NCBI GenBank assembly: GCA_030037545.1
Contig: JASHRF010000068.1
Span: 16,874 to 80,873, forward strand
DNA from: Acidobacteriaceae bacterium
Lineage (GTDB): Bacteria; Acidobacteriota; Terriglobia; Terriglobales; Acidobacteriaceae
DNA length: 64,000 bases
Direction of reading: 5' to 3'
Made by a program: the position numbers and the translations under genes. Under the pieces are notes generated by a model. That model ran no database searches. It saw only the letters and a program-made list of their open reading frames with translations, and was not told the DNA's origin. Of this stretch, positions 15,499 to 25,400 are shown piece after piece (position 1 is the stretch's first letter; each line of letters opens with the position of its first letter).

Positions 15499-17814
15499 GT
15501 GTCCAAATTCTTACGAGTTTTTACGATTGGCTGCGTTGTGCTCAATCTGGCCGGGTGGTCTCACGTGGCTGCCGGCGCCGGATTCTCTGACCAACTGACG
15601 GCGCCTGCACAAGATTCGTCGCGGGCTTCGTTGCAGGAACAGCTCGATGCAATCTTCAACAAGCATGCGTACGCCGTGAAACAGGTTCAATTGGCGTGGC
15701 AGAACGGCGGAGACACCTACACCATCGTTGAGCCGTCGACAAGCGGAAAAGGTACGGACATTGTTGCTTATGAGACCGCATCGGGAAAGCGCACCGTCCT
15801 GATCTCGGCCCCGCAATTGACGCCACAAGACGCGAAGGAGCCGCTTTCGATCGACGCGTATGCGTGGTCGCCGGACAAGAAGAAACTGCTGATCTTTACG
15901 AATACCAGGAAGGTGTGGCGACAGAACACGCGCGGAGATTACTGGGTACTCGATGAGAGCGCCATGAAGCTGACGAAGCTGGGCGGCAATGCGCCGGAGT
16001 CGACGCTCATGTTTGCTACATTCGCTCCAGACAGCAGCAGAGTAGCCTACGTGCGGGCAAACAATCTCTATGTTGAGGATCTGGCCACGGGACGGATTAC
16101 GCAACTGACGTCGGACGGTTCGGCAGACATTATCAACGGAACTTCGGACTGGGTGTCAGAAGAGGAGCTGGATCTGCGCAATTGCTTCCGCTGGAGTCCG
16201 GACAGCCAGTGGATCGCATACTGGCAGTTTGATCAGTCGGGGGTGGGCGAATACACGCTCATCAACGACACCGCTGCCGAGTACCCGGTGACGTTCAAAT
16301 ACGACTACCCACAACCGGGAACCACCAATTCTGCGGTGCGCGTGGGGGTTCTGGCTGCGAGGGGAGGGCCAACGCGCTGGATCTCCTTGCCGGGTGAGCT
16401 GCGCCAGCACTACATCGCCCAGATGGAATGGGCGGGGAATTCAAAAGAGATTCTAATTGAGTATCTGGATCGCCTGCAGAAGAGGGACCAACTGATGCTT
16501 GCCAATGCACAGACCGGCGAGAGCAGGTTGTTCTTTGAAGATCGGGACGAGGCCTGGGTGGATTCCGTGCCGTTCGATTGGATCGGCAAGACAGGCGTGA
16601 AGGAGCCCGACTTGTTCTTCCTTAGCGAACGAGACGGGTGGAACCATGCGTATCGGGTCGATCGGACAACCGGGAACGCGCGACTGATTACGAATTTTCA
16701 GGGCGATGTGTTGGAGAAGGCGGGAATCGATCAGGAAGGAGGCTGGCTCTACTTTCTGGCGTCGCCCGAAAACGCGACACAGAGTTATCTTTACCGGTCG
16801 AGGCTGGATGGGCAAGGGAAGCCGGAGCGTGTAACGCCCGCGGACGAGCCGGGGTTCCATAGCTATTACGTTTCGCCCAACGGACATTGGGCCATTCACG
16901 CCTACAGCAGCTTCGCGCGGCCACCGGTATTCGAAGTGGTAAGCCTGCCTGACCACAAGGTCTTGCGCACGCTGGAGGATAACCACGAGCTGGCAGAGAA
17001 GTCGAAAGCCATCCTGCCGGGACCTCCGGAGTTTCTGAAGGTCACGGTGGCGAACGGAGTAATGCTGGATGGGTACATGATCAAGCCGCCGGACTTCAAC
17101 CCGACAAAGAAGTATCCGGTGCTGGTTTATGTCTATGGCGAGCCCGCGGATCAGACAGTGGTCGACAGATGGGACGGTGTACTCGGGCTTTTCCATTCAC
17201 TCCTTGCGCGGGAGGGCTACTTGGTGATCTCGTTCGATAATGAGGGAACGCCAGCGCCAAAGGGACGGGAGTGGAGGAAGTGCGTCTACGGCGCGCTGGG
17301 GGTGCTGTCGTCGGCACAGCAGGTGCAGGCGATTCAGGCCTTGGCTCGTGACCGGAAATACATCGATACTTCACGCATGGCGATCTGGGGATGGAGCGGC
17401 GGCGCGTCGAACACCTTGAATGTGATGTTTCGATACCCAGGCGTGTTTTCGACGGGCATCTCAGTCGCGCCAGTTGCGGACCAGAGGCACTACGACTCGA
17501 TCTATCAGGAACGCTATATGGGACTGCCTGAAACGAACCAGCAGGGATACCATGATGGCTCGCCGATCAATTTTGCGCAAGGACTCGCGGGCCATCTGCT
17601 TATCGTGCATGGTTCGGGCGACGACAACGTCCATTTTCAGGGTACCGAATTGCTGATTAACAAGCTCGTTGAACTGGGAAAGCCTTTCGACTTCATGGAA
17701 TACCCGAATCGGACGCACTCCATTTCAGAGGGCGCGGGCACCTCATTCCACTTGTACAGCCTGATTGCCCGGTACCTCGAAGAGCATGTTGCGCCGGGAG
17801 GCGTCGCACAGTAG
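15499..17814 (+). CDS. Dipeptidyl peptidase IV-like S9B serine peptidase
   Basis: A secreted or periplasmic prolyl-oligopeptidase-family enzyme of 771 residues. An N-terminal signal peptide (about 1-30, ending near WSHVAAGAG) is followed by a DPPIV-type beta-propeller (about 60-490; repeated WSPD motifs and the conserved acidic EEELDLRN) and an alpha/beta hydrolase domain (about 520-760). The catalytic triad is visible as Ser in GWSGGAS (about 634), Asp in GSGDDNVHF and His in NRTHSIS (about 741). The nucleophile elbow is GWSGGA rather than the usual GWSYGG, a small departure. The start is a GTG at 15499 with GAGGT about 6 bp upstream. Likely role: cleavage of X-Pro or X-Ala dipeptides from external peptides. 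Confidence 0.92.
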   Translation: MSKFLRVFTIGCVVLNLAGWSHVAAGAGFSDQLTAPAQDSSRASLQEQLDAIFNKHAYAVKQVQLAWQNGGDTYTIVEPSTSGKGTDIVAYETASGKRTVLISAPQLTPQDAKEPLSIDAYAWSPDKKKLLIFTNTRKVWRQNTRGDYWVLDESAMKLTKLGGNAPESTLMFATFAPDSSRVAYVRANNLYVEDLATGRITQLTSDGSADIINGTSDWVSEEELDLRNCFRWSPDSQWIAYWQFDQSGVGEYTLINDTAAEYPVTFKYDYPQPGTTNSAVRVGVLAARGGPTRWISLPGELRQHYIAQMEWAGNSKEILIEYLDRLQKRDQLMLANAQTGESRLFFEDRDEAWVDSVPFDWIGKTGVKEPDLFFLSERDGWNHAYRVDRTTGNARLITNFQGDVLEKAGIDQEGGWLYFLASPENATQSYLYRSRLDGQGKPERVTPADEPGFHSYYVSPNGHWAIHAYSSFARPPVFEVVSLPDHKVLRTLEDNHELAEKSKAILPGPPEFLKVTVANGVMLDGYMIKPPDFNPTKKYPVLVYVYGEPADQTVVDRWDGVLGLFHSLLAREGYLVISFDNEGTPAPKGREWRKCVYGALGVLSSAQQVQAIQALARDRKYIDTSRMAIWGWSGGASNTLNVMFRYPGVFSTGISVAPVADQRHYDSIYQERYMGLPETNQQGYHDGSPINFAQGLAGHLLIVHGSGDDNVHFQGTELLINKLVELGKPFDFMEYPNRTHSISEGAGTSFHLYSLIARYLEEHVAPGGVAQ

Positions 17815-17837
17815 AAAACCTCCGCATTTAAGGAGCA

Positions 17838-18046
17838 CTAGGGGTGAGGCAAGCTCGCGGCGTAGAGAAACCAGGCAGCGTGGGGCAGCCACTGCTCGGT
17901 CCAGCGCCAGTCATCGTCTTTATCGTTGACCGCATAGCCCTGGTTTGAAAGCGAGGCCATCCTCGTCGTCCACGGCCGCGGCGATGCCCTTGATGATGGC
18001 GCCGGAAGCATTGGTGTGCTTCCACGAGCCGAAAACGCAGAGTGAC
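17838..18046 (-). pseudogene. Decayed 3' end of an unidentified enzyme gene
   Basis: Read on the minus strand, two frames give protein-like sequence that joins by a frameshift near 17955. They are FGSWKHTNASGAIIKGIAAA then DDEDG, and after the shift SNQGYAVNDKDDDWRWTEQW, LPHAAWFLYAASLPHP and a TAG at 17838. The Trp-rich end resembles the C-terminus of a carbohydrate-active enzyme, but I cannot name a family. Nothing upstream of about 18046 continues it, so this is probably a remnant. Confidence 0.4.
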
Positions 18047-18362
18047 ACGCGGATCCGCTATGAGTTTTGCGGGCGGAAGGAATCGGGTGCCCAGCAATGT
18101 TTCATCCGCACCAACGGGTTGCCCCGCGCGTGTCAATTTTCTGCAAATTATTTTCGTAAACCGACTACAAAATTCTTCCAGAATTTACAAGCGCGTAAGC
18201 GAGGCAACACTTTCAGTTTGGTAATCGATAGTTGTCGGGTTATTCGGACCTTCCGGGATGGCAACGCGAATCCCCAAGGTTGGGTTGTGCCCACTGGCAA
18301 CCTTCCCCCAAAACGTTCCCCAGCGATCTCCGAAGCGATCCGCCCGGCATGGAGGAGTTTCG
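18047..18362. other. Intergenic region before the phosphoesterase gene
   Basis: No gene is supported in these 316 bases. An AT-rich stretch at about 18127-18235 probably holds the promoter of the phosphoesterase gene, but I could not fix -35/-10 boxes. GGAGGAG at 18351-18357 is a strong ribosome site 5 bp before the ATG at 18363. Confidence 0.4.
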
Positions 18363-20000
18363 ATGCAAAAGCACATGGCAAACCTGCTCTCTGTTCTGCT
18401 GGTGGCCAGCCAGCTAGTTGCTCCCGCCGTCGGCAGCGCGCAAGGCGATTCCACCCAAACCGCCACTCCCATCAAGCATGTGGTTGTAATCTTCGGAGAG
18501 AACATCTCCTTCGACCACTATTGGGGCACCTATCCGAACGCCGCTAACCCTGCCGGCGAACCTGCGTTCCACGCGTTACCTGGGACACCCAGTGTGAACG
18601 GCTTCACCGCCTCCCTTCTGACCCTCAATCCGAACTACCTGAATTCGGCCAACGGCACAGGCGCGACCAATCCCTTCCGTCTGGACCGCTCGCAGGCATA
18701 TACCGCCGATCAGGACCACGACTACGAGCCGGAGCAGGAAGCCTTCCATGCGGGCTTGATGGACTCCTTCCCGGAATACACGGGCTCGGCAAGTTCAGGT
18801 AGTGATCCCGCCCCTCCCCCGTCGGCAGTCCAGACCAAGGGACTGACGATGGGCTATTACGACGGCAACACCGTCACGGCGCTGTGGAATTACGCGCAGC
18901 ACTTCGCGCTCAACGACAACGCCTACGGCAGCACCTTTGGTCCGTCGACGGTCGGCGCCATTAACCTGATTTCCGGCCAGACCAACGGTGTGGCCGACGG
19001 TTCCGAAGACGGCGGCGACGTTGTCGCCGACGGCGACGGGGGGTACACGGATATCAGCGATGACAATCCGATCATGGATGTCTGCTCCGGCGGCTCGGGC
19101 ATGGAAATGAACAACGATAACCAGAACATCGGCGATCTGCTCAACGCGGCCGGCATAACCTGGGGCTGGTTCCAAGGCGGCTTCAATCTGAGCATCGTCA
19201 ACCCCAACAAGACAACAGGATGCAACCGCAGCACCACCTCTGCCGTCACCGGTGTCACGGAGTCGGATTACATTGAACATCACGAGCCGTTCCAGTATTA
19301 CCAGTCAACCGCCAACCCGAACCATCTGCGGCCCACCTCGGTCTCGATGATCGGACGCACGGACCAGGCAAATCATCAATACGACATCGACGATTTCTAC
19401 ACGGCGGTGCAAGCCGGAAACATGCCCGCGGTCAGCTTCCTCAAGGCGCCCGGCTACGAAGATGCCCACGCCGGCTACTCCGATCCGCTCGATGAACAGA
19501 CCTTCGTCGTGACCGTCATCAACTTCCTCATGGCCAGGCCGGAGTGGTCCTCGACCGCGGTCTTTATCAACTACGACGACTCCGACGGCTGGTACGATCA
19601 TCAGCTCGGCGAGATCGTGAATCAGTCCGCCACCAAGGACGACATGCTTACCGGCGACGGCCAGTGCGGTACCGGAAGCGCCGCTCTACCGGGTCCCGAC
19701 AGTGGCACGACGCCGGTGCAGGGCCGCTGCGGTTACGGCCCCCGCATTCCGCTCATGCTCATTTCTCCGTGGGCCAGGGCGAATTACGTCGACCACACCC
19801 TGTCCGACCAAACTTCGATCATCCACTTCATCGAAGACAATTGGTTGAAGGGGCAGCGGATCGGGCAGGGATCGTTCGATGCCATCTCCGGTTCGTTGGA
19901 CAATATGTTCGACTTCAGCCACATCACCACGCCTGCCCCGTATCTGCTCAGCCCCTCTACGGGCGAGCCGACCGGCATCGCTGGCGTCGGATACCGGTAG
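18363..20000 (+). CDS. Secreted phosphoesterase (phospholipase C / AcpA-type acid phosphatase family)
   Basis: A hydrolase of 545 residues of the phosphoesterase family (PF04185), alkaline-phosphatase superfamily. It has a signal peptide (about 1-28), then VVVIFGENISFDHYWGTYP with the conserved Glu-Asn-His set near residue 45, NDNAYGSTFGPSTVGAINLI near 185, SFLKAPGYEDAHAGYSDPL, and INYDDSDGWYDH near 410 with the metal-binding Asp/Asp/His. The family cleaves phosphate monoesters or phosphatidylcholine; which one cannot be read from sequence. The start at 18363 is fixed by GGAGGAG 5 bp upstream; the frame is open to 18258. A strong terminator-like hairpin follows directly. Confidence 0.9.
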   Translation: MQKHMANLLSVLLVASQLVAPAVGSAQGDSTQTATPIKHVVVIFGENISFDHYWGTYPNAANPAGEPAFHALPGTPSVNGFTASLLTLNPNYLNSANGTGATNPFRLDRSQAYTADQDHDYEPEQEAFHAGLMDSFPEYTGSASSGSDPAPPPSAVQTKGLTMGYYDGNTVTALWNYAQHFALNDNAYGSTFGPSTVGAINLISGQTNGVADGSEDGGDVVADGDGGYTDISDDNPIMDVCSGGSGMEMNNDNQNIGDLLNAAGITWGWFQGGFNLSIVNPNKTTGCNRSTTSAVTGVTESDYIEHHEPFQYYQSTANPNHLRPTSVSMIGRTDQANHQYDIDDFYTAVQAGNMPAVSFLKAPGYEDAHAGYSDPLDEQTFVVTVINFLMARPEWSSTAVFINYDDSDGWYDHQLGEIVNQSATKDDMLTGDGQCGTGSAALPGPDSGTTPVQGRCGYGPRIPLMLISPWARANYVDHTLSDQTSIIHFIEDNWLKGQRIGQGSFDAISGSLDNMFDFSHITTPAPYLLSPSTGEPTGIAGVGYR

Positions 20001-20013
20001 TTCTGACACTCTT

Positions 20014-20055
20014 CCGGCTCTTCACAGCAAATCGTGAAGAGCCGGGCATCTTTTC
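20014..20055 (+). terminator. Rho-independent terminator after the phosphoesterase gene
   Basis: A perfect 12-bp inverted repeat, CCGGCTCTTCAC (20014-20025) and its complement (20034-20045), with an 8-nt loop, is followed by GCATCTTTTC. It sits 14 bp after the phosphoesterase stop and 38 bp before the multicopper oxidase, so the two genes are probably separate or attenuated transcripts. Confidence 0.8.
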
Positions 20056-20092
20056 ATGCTTCTGTTCGCAATTCACACCATAATAAAAAGGA

Positions 20093-21706
20093 GTGCCCCT
20101 GCGCTTCCGCTCATCCCGCCGCGATTTTCTGCGCAATGCCGGTTACGCCGTTGCCGGATTCCAAGCCAAGTGGCCGATAGCTGCCGAGCAACAGCAGCCG
20201 GCTATCAACGCATCCGTCCTGGCGCCCTTCGTCGATCCTCTGCTCTTGCCGCCGTTGGCTCAGCCCTCCGGCCGCCGGCCCAACCCGCAGAAGCCCGGCG
20301 AGACAGTTCCGTACTACCGCATCGGCCTGCGCGAGCAGAGACTGAAAGTGCACCGCGATCTGCCCCCGACGCGCATGTGGTGCTTTGGCGGCGGTTTTCC
20401 CGGACCGACGATCGAGACCCGGAGCGGCCAGGCGATAATCGTGGACTGGGAGAATCAGCTGCCCGCGTGGCACTTTCTCCCCATCGACCATTCGCTTGAC
20501 GGCGCGGGGCCCGGCGTTCCCGAGGTCCGCGCCGTCGTCCATCTTCACGGCGGCCGCACGCCGCCCGACAGCGACGGCTACCCGGAGCAATGGACGACTC
20601 CCGGCCAGACGCAAACCTGTTTCTACCCTTCCGCGCAGCACGCGGCGCTGCTCTTTTACCACGACCATTCCATGGGGATTAACCGCCTCAACATCTATGC
20701 CGGCATGCAGGGATTCTTTATTGTGCGCGATCCTGGCGAGGACGATCTGCATCTTCCCTCCGGCGCGTATGAGATCCCGTTGATGATCTGCGACCGCCTG
20801 TTCAGTGGCGACGGGCAGCTTTTCTATCCCGTATCGCCCGACCCGGCGCGCCCGTGGGTCCCGGAGGTCTACGGCGATGCCATCCTGGTCAATGGCAAGC
20901 TGCTGCCGTACCACAATGTCGAGCCGCGCAAATATCGTCTCCGCCTGATGAACGGATCCAACGGCCGCTTCTATCGATTTCAGTTATCGAACCGCGCCCC
21001 GTTCCACGTCATCGCGAACGACCAGGCCTTGCTGGCTGCGCCGGTCGAGACCTATCGGCTGCCTCTCATGCCGGCCGAACGGGCCGACATCGTAGTGGAT
21101 TTCGCGCCGTTTGCCGGTACGAATATCGAGCTGGCCAGCGACGCCTTTCACATCCTTCAATTCCGGGTTGCCAAACAGGGCGCGCCTCAAAGCAGTCAAG
21201 TGCCGGCCGTACTATTCAAGCCCTCCACGCGGCTGCGTGAGTCAGACGCCGTCCGCACCCGCCGCCTCACCCTCGACGAGCGCCTCGACTACGTCCGGCA
21301 ATCCATGGGAATGCTCCTTAATAACACGCCGTGGAGCGATCCGGTAACGGAAAAGCCCCTACTGAACACCACGGAGATCTGGGAACTGGTCAATCTGACC
21401 GAAGACTCGCATCCCATTCACCTGCATCTGGTGCGATTTCAGATTCTCGATCGGCGCCCCTTTGACGTCTTTGAATACATGACCAAGCGCGTGCTCCGTT
21501 TCACCGGTCCTGCTCAGCCCCCGGAGCCTCTTGAATCCGGCTGGAAAGACACCGCGCGCGCCGACTCCGGCATGGTTACGCGCATCATCGTGCCCTTTGA
21601 GGGCTATATGGGCCGCTACGTGTGGCATTGCCACATTCTCGAGCACGAGGACAACATGATGATGCGGCCCTACGAGGTCCTTCCGCCGGAAAAACAGCTC
21701 GTGTAG
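20093..21706 (+). CDS. Tat-exported multicopper oxidase (CotA/bilirubin-oxidase type)
   Basis: A three-cupredoxin laccase-like oxidase of 537 residues. A twin-arginine signal (SRRDFLRNAGYAVAGF) opens the protein. Copper motifs in order are VVHLHGG, LLFYHDHSMG, HPIHLHL and YVWHCHILEHEDNMMM, giving a complete type 1 and trinuclear type 2/3 site with a Met axial ligand region. Likely action: four-electron reduction of O2 with oxidation of phenols, bilirubin-like compounds or metal ions in the periplasm. The start is uncertain: the GTG at 20093 overlaps the AAGGAG ribosome site, while a CTG at 20099 is spaced 5 bp from GGAG. The twin-arginine motif lies downstream of both. Confidence 0.92.
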   Translation: MPLRFRSSRRDFLRNAGYAVAGFQAKWPIAAEQQQPAINASVLAPFVDPLLLPPLAQPSGRRPNPQKPGETVPYYRIGLREQRLKVHRDLPPTRMWCFGGGFPGPTIETRSGQAIIVDWENQLPAWHFLPIDHSLDGAGPGVPEVRAVVHLHGGRTPPDSDGYPEQWTTPGQTQTCFYPSAQHAALLFYHDHSMGINRLNIYAGMQGFFIVRDPGEDDLHLPSGAYEIPLMICDRLFSGDGQLFYPVSPDPARPWVPEVYGDAILVNGKLLPYHNVEPRKYRLRLMNGSNGRFYRFQLSNRAPFHVIANDQALLAAPVETYRLPLMPAERADIVVDFAPFAGTNIELASDAFHILQFRVAKQGAPQSSQVPAVLFKPSTRLRESDAVRTRRLTLDERLDYVRQSMGMLLNNTPWSDPVTEKPLLNTTEIWELVNLTEDSHPIHLHLVRFQILDRRPFDVFEYMTKRVLRFTGPAQPPEPLESGWKDTARADSGMVTRIIVPFEGYMGRYVWHCHILEHEDNMMMRPYEVLPPEKQLV

Positions 21707-21805
21707 CCAGAGAGTCCGGAAAAGCGCATCAACGATTAGTCACAAGGCGAGACAGGCTCGCGGTCAGACCAATCGGCAGTGATTCGCACTGGCCTGAATC
21801 TGCGC

Positions 21806-22408
21806 TCAGAAGTGAAATACTGCCCCAGCACTGATGCGGAGGTTGTTTTGGTGGTCATTGGAGCCGTTGTCGAATGTGGTCAGCAAGTAGTCTGCCTCAA
21901 CCACACGCCAAGAAAAGCGGCGGCTTAGGCGTAGATCCAGTCCGCCACCCAGGTTCGCGGCAAAGGCTGCGCCCGCATTGGAGACCTTCGCTGCTTGGCC
22001 TTGAACCAGCGTCCCGCCGGAGTGCGCCAAGCCGATCAATGCCTGGCCGAAGGGTTGCAGAGACCAGTGAGCGATCGGCGGCATGAAGCGCGCTCCAACG
22101 GTGTAGGTGCTGAGCGTGAGGCCGTAGCCGCTGCTGGAGATACCGTCCGCATGGGCGATGGTAGCGTCACCCACCATGGCGAAGCGCCCGGTCTTGAGCG
22201 GCCAGGCGAATGTGGCGTTGCCGCCGTTGAGGTTGAAGCATCCACAACCGCCCGGAGGTGCGTTGCCGTGCAGATAGCTGTAACCGAGGGCCAATTCGGC
22301 GCGGGGCGGCGCGGGGCCGTCGGTTGCCCCCTGGCTGAATCCCGGTACGGCAGAGACCGCGGCGACGGTCAACACAAGAACACAAAGTGGCTGGATCGTC
22401 ATTCGCAT
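21806..22408 (-). CDS. Outer-membrane beta-barrel protein
   Basis: A protein of 200 residues with a signal peptide (about 1-27, ending PGFSQG) and then alternating strands typical of an eight-stranded OmpA/OmpW-like barrel. It starts RAELALGYSYLHGN and ends with the aromatic residue pair of SAGAVFHF, a usual outer-membrane C-terminus. A glycine/cysteine-rich loop GGCGC follows the first strand. GGAGA lies 5 bp before the ATG at 22408. It is 10 bp downstream of the giant surface protein gene on the same strand, so the two may be co-transcribed. Function unknown. Confidence 0.78.
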   Translation of the reverse strand: MRMTIQPLCVLVLTVAAVSAVPGFSQGATDGPAPPRAELALGYSYLHGNAPPGGCGCFNLNGGNATFAWPLKTGRFAMVGDATIAHADGISSSGYGLTLSTYTVGARFMPPIAHWSLQPFGQALIGLAHSGGTLVQGQAAKVSNAGAAFAANLGGGLDLRLSRRFSWRVVEADYLLTTFDNGSNDHQNNLRISAGAVFHF

Positions 22409-22418
22409 CGGGTCTCCT

Positions 22419-25400
22419 TTACTGCACCGTGAGTTGAACAGTGGTGGAATGTGTGTCGCTTCCGCTGGCGCCGGTGATGGTGAGCGAGTAGGTCTGGGAT
22501 TGCTGCGGGAAGCCGAATCCGCCGCCGCAGCCGAACAGAAAGGCGGTTGCTCCGAGCGTGGTGAGCGCCACGACCGCGAGCAGGAGATTCCGCCAGCGTT
22601 TGCGCGTGCGCCGCAGTGGAAGCAGGAAGAGAATGGGCAGCAGCGAGGCGAAAGCAGGAATGGATGCCAGCCTGAGCCCCGCCGGAGACTCGTTACGGCG
22701 AATCATCACAAACGAGGCAGGAACCTGGACGGTGAGTATCGAGGTGCCGCTGCTGGAGCCAGGCGTGATGGTGGTTGGGTTAAAGGTTCCGGTTACGCCA
22801 GTTGGAAGCCCTGTGACGCTGAGAGTGACGGCGCTGGTAAAGGCGCTGCCGACGTCAGCCACGGTAACGGTGAGACTGCCTGCTTGGCCGGCCGCGACGG
22901 ATTGCGAAAGAGGAGTGGCGGAGATAGCGAAGTCCGGAGCCGGCGCCGGGACGTTGACGGCGAAGCTCTGCGCTACTTGCGGAGCGGCCGCATATGTGGA
23001 ATTACCGGCCTGATTGGCGTCAATGGTGCAGGTTCCGCTGGTGATAAATGTGGCCGTCGTCCCGGAAATCGTGCACACGCCTGTCGTGGCCGAAGTAAAT
23101 GTCACTGCCAGACCGGAACTGGCCGTGGCCACAAGCGTCAGCGGCGTGCCGACCGTCTGCGTACCGGGGTTGTTGAAGGTGATGGTCTGCGCGGTGAGCG
23201 TGGTTGACGTGACATCGAACGTGAGTGCATTCGATGTTCCACCGCCAGGTGAGGGGTTGGTGACCGTGACGGCTGGCGTACCGGCGCTGGCGAGGTCAGT
23301 GGCCGGAATGGCCGCAGTGAGTTGTGTGGCGCTGACGTAGGTAGTGGTTGTGGGATTGCCGCTGAAGTTCACCACCGCACCGCTGACAAAATTCGCGCCC
23401 GTCACCGTTAGCGTGAAGCCGGCCGATCCGGCCGTCGCGCTGGACGGGCTGAGCAAAGTGATTGACGGCACGGGATTATTGGCCGCTGCAGGATTGATGG
23501 TGAAGGCGAGTGCGTTCGATGTTCCTCCGCCGGGCGTGGAAACGGTGAAGGTGAGTGCGTTCGATGTTCCTCCGCCGGGCGTAGGATTGGTGACCGTGAT
23601 CGAGCCTGTTGTTGCGCTTGCGAGATACGATGCCGGGAGGATCGCCGTAAGCTGGGTTGGATTCACAAATGTGGTGGTGAGTGCGTTGCCGTTGAAGTTT
23701 ACAACCGAGCTGTCGATGAACCCTGAGCCGTTGACGGTCAGCGTGAGAGCGCCCGAACCGGCCGTGGCGCTCGATGGCTGCAACGCGGTGATCGCCGGCA
23801 TGGGGTTGGAAGTTGTAGTTCCGTCCTGATAGACAGTGAACGTCTGGCATCCTGCGGTGATGGTGAGCGTGCGCGGGACGCCTGTGTTTTGCGCAACGGT
23901 GTAATAGACATTGCTTTGCCCCGTGCCAGAGCTGATCGTGGTGATAGAAAGCGCGGAGGGATCGCTGGAGGTTGCAATCCATTGACAGTTCGAATACGAC
24001 GGGAGAACGGTGAAGAAATTTGAGATGCCGCTGGCGGGGACTTCTACACTGCTGGAGCTGAGGGTGAACGTGCAGCCGAATGCGGAAGCCAGATTGACCG
24101 TGAACACCGCGTTGCCGGTCCCGTTTCCGTTGGTGACCGTCACCGGCGCCGTTCCGGCGCTCGCAATCGCGCTTGCCGGAATCGCCGCGGCCACCTGGGT
24201 GGCGCTCCCGTAGGTAGTGGCCTCTGCTGCGCCGCTGAAGTTTACTACCGCACCGGTGACAAAATTCGCGCCCGTCACCGTTAGCGTGAAGCCGGCGGAT
24301 CCGGCCGTCGCGCTGGACGGACTGAGCGAAGTGATTGAGGGCACGGGACTATTGGTCGCGTTTCCGATCGTAATCGTGGGCGTCTGTGGCCCTTCGGTAT
24401 TCGCGGCCACCGCGTAATTCACCGTGCCGTTGCCGGTGCCGGAAGCGCCGGACGTGATCGAGATCTGAGATGCATTGCTGGGTGCAGCCGTCCATGCGCA
24501 ACTGGGCGAAGAAGCCGTCACGCTGATCGAGCCTGTGCCTCCGGCGGCCCCGACACTCGCGCTGGTTGAGCTCAAAGTGAAGTAGCAGCTTGGGGCAGCT
24601 TGCGAAACTGTGAATACATCGCCGCCGATCATGATGGTTCCTGTTTGCGGAGGGCCTGTGTTGGGAGCCACCGTGAAGCTCACCGGGCCGCTCGCCAAGA
24701 GAGTGTTGGGAGAGGAAGTGATCCACGGCGCGTAGGACAGCACGGAGGGCGAGCAATCGGAGCCGTTGATGGTGACATTGACCGTGCCCGCTCCACCGGC
24801 GGCGCTGAAGTTCGCCGACGAGGCGCCCAGTGTGTAGGAGCAGGCGGAGCCGCCGCCCTGTGTGAAGGAAATGACCTGACCTGCAACGGTGATGCTGCCT
24901 GAGCGTGAAGCGGAGCCGGTATTGGGCGCTATGGCGATGTCGACGCCGCCGGAACCGGTTGCGGTGCCGGTATCGGCAACATCGATCTCCTCATCCTCGG
25001 CGTTTTCGCCGCCGTTGGTATCCAGAATGACCGCCCAGGGAACGGAAGAAGTTGCCGTCCATGAGCAAGTGGGGGCATTGGGTGTCACCTCCACAGCCTC
25101 GGGGATGAGCGTCGTTCCATCGTTCTCGATGTTATCGAGAGATCCCGATACGGAGTAGGTGCACGCGGACGCAATCGTGAACGTGGAGGTGCTGGGAGTA
25201 TTTGAACCGTTGTACGGTCCCGGATTCGGGTTGGTTGCCGTCACGCTCACCGTTCCCGCCGCAGCCAGCAGAGATGCCGGGACAACAACCTGCACGCCCG
25301 AGCAGTAATAGGTGCCGCTGTAAATGCTGCCGCATTGTTGGTTATCGAGATAGCCGACGGTTGACAGTGGCGTGCCGTTGAAGGCGATGGCCGTACTCGG

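Noticed and set aside
23500..23589. A possible CRISPR-like array in the surface protein gene
   Set aside because: Only two adjacent 45-bp units without spacers, in frame and coding for IPT-domain ends; an ordinary coding repeat.
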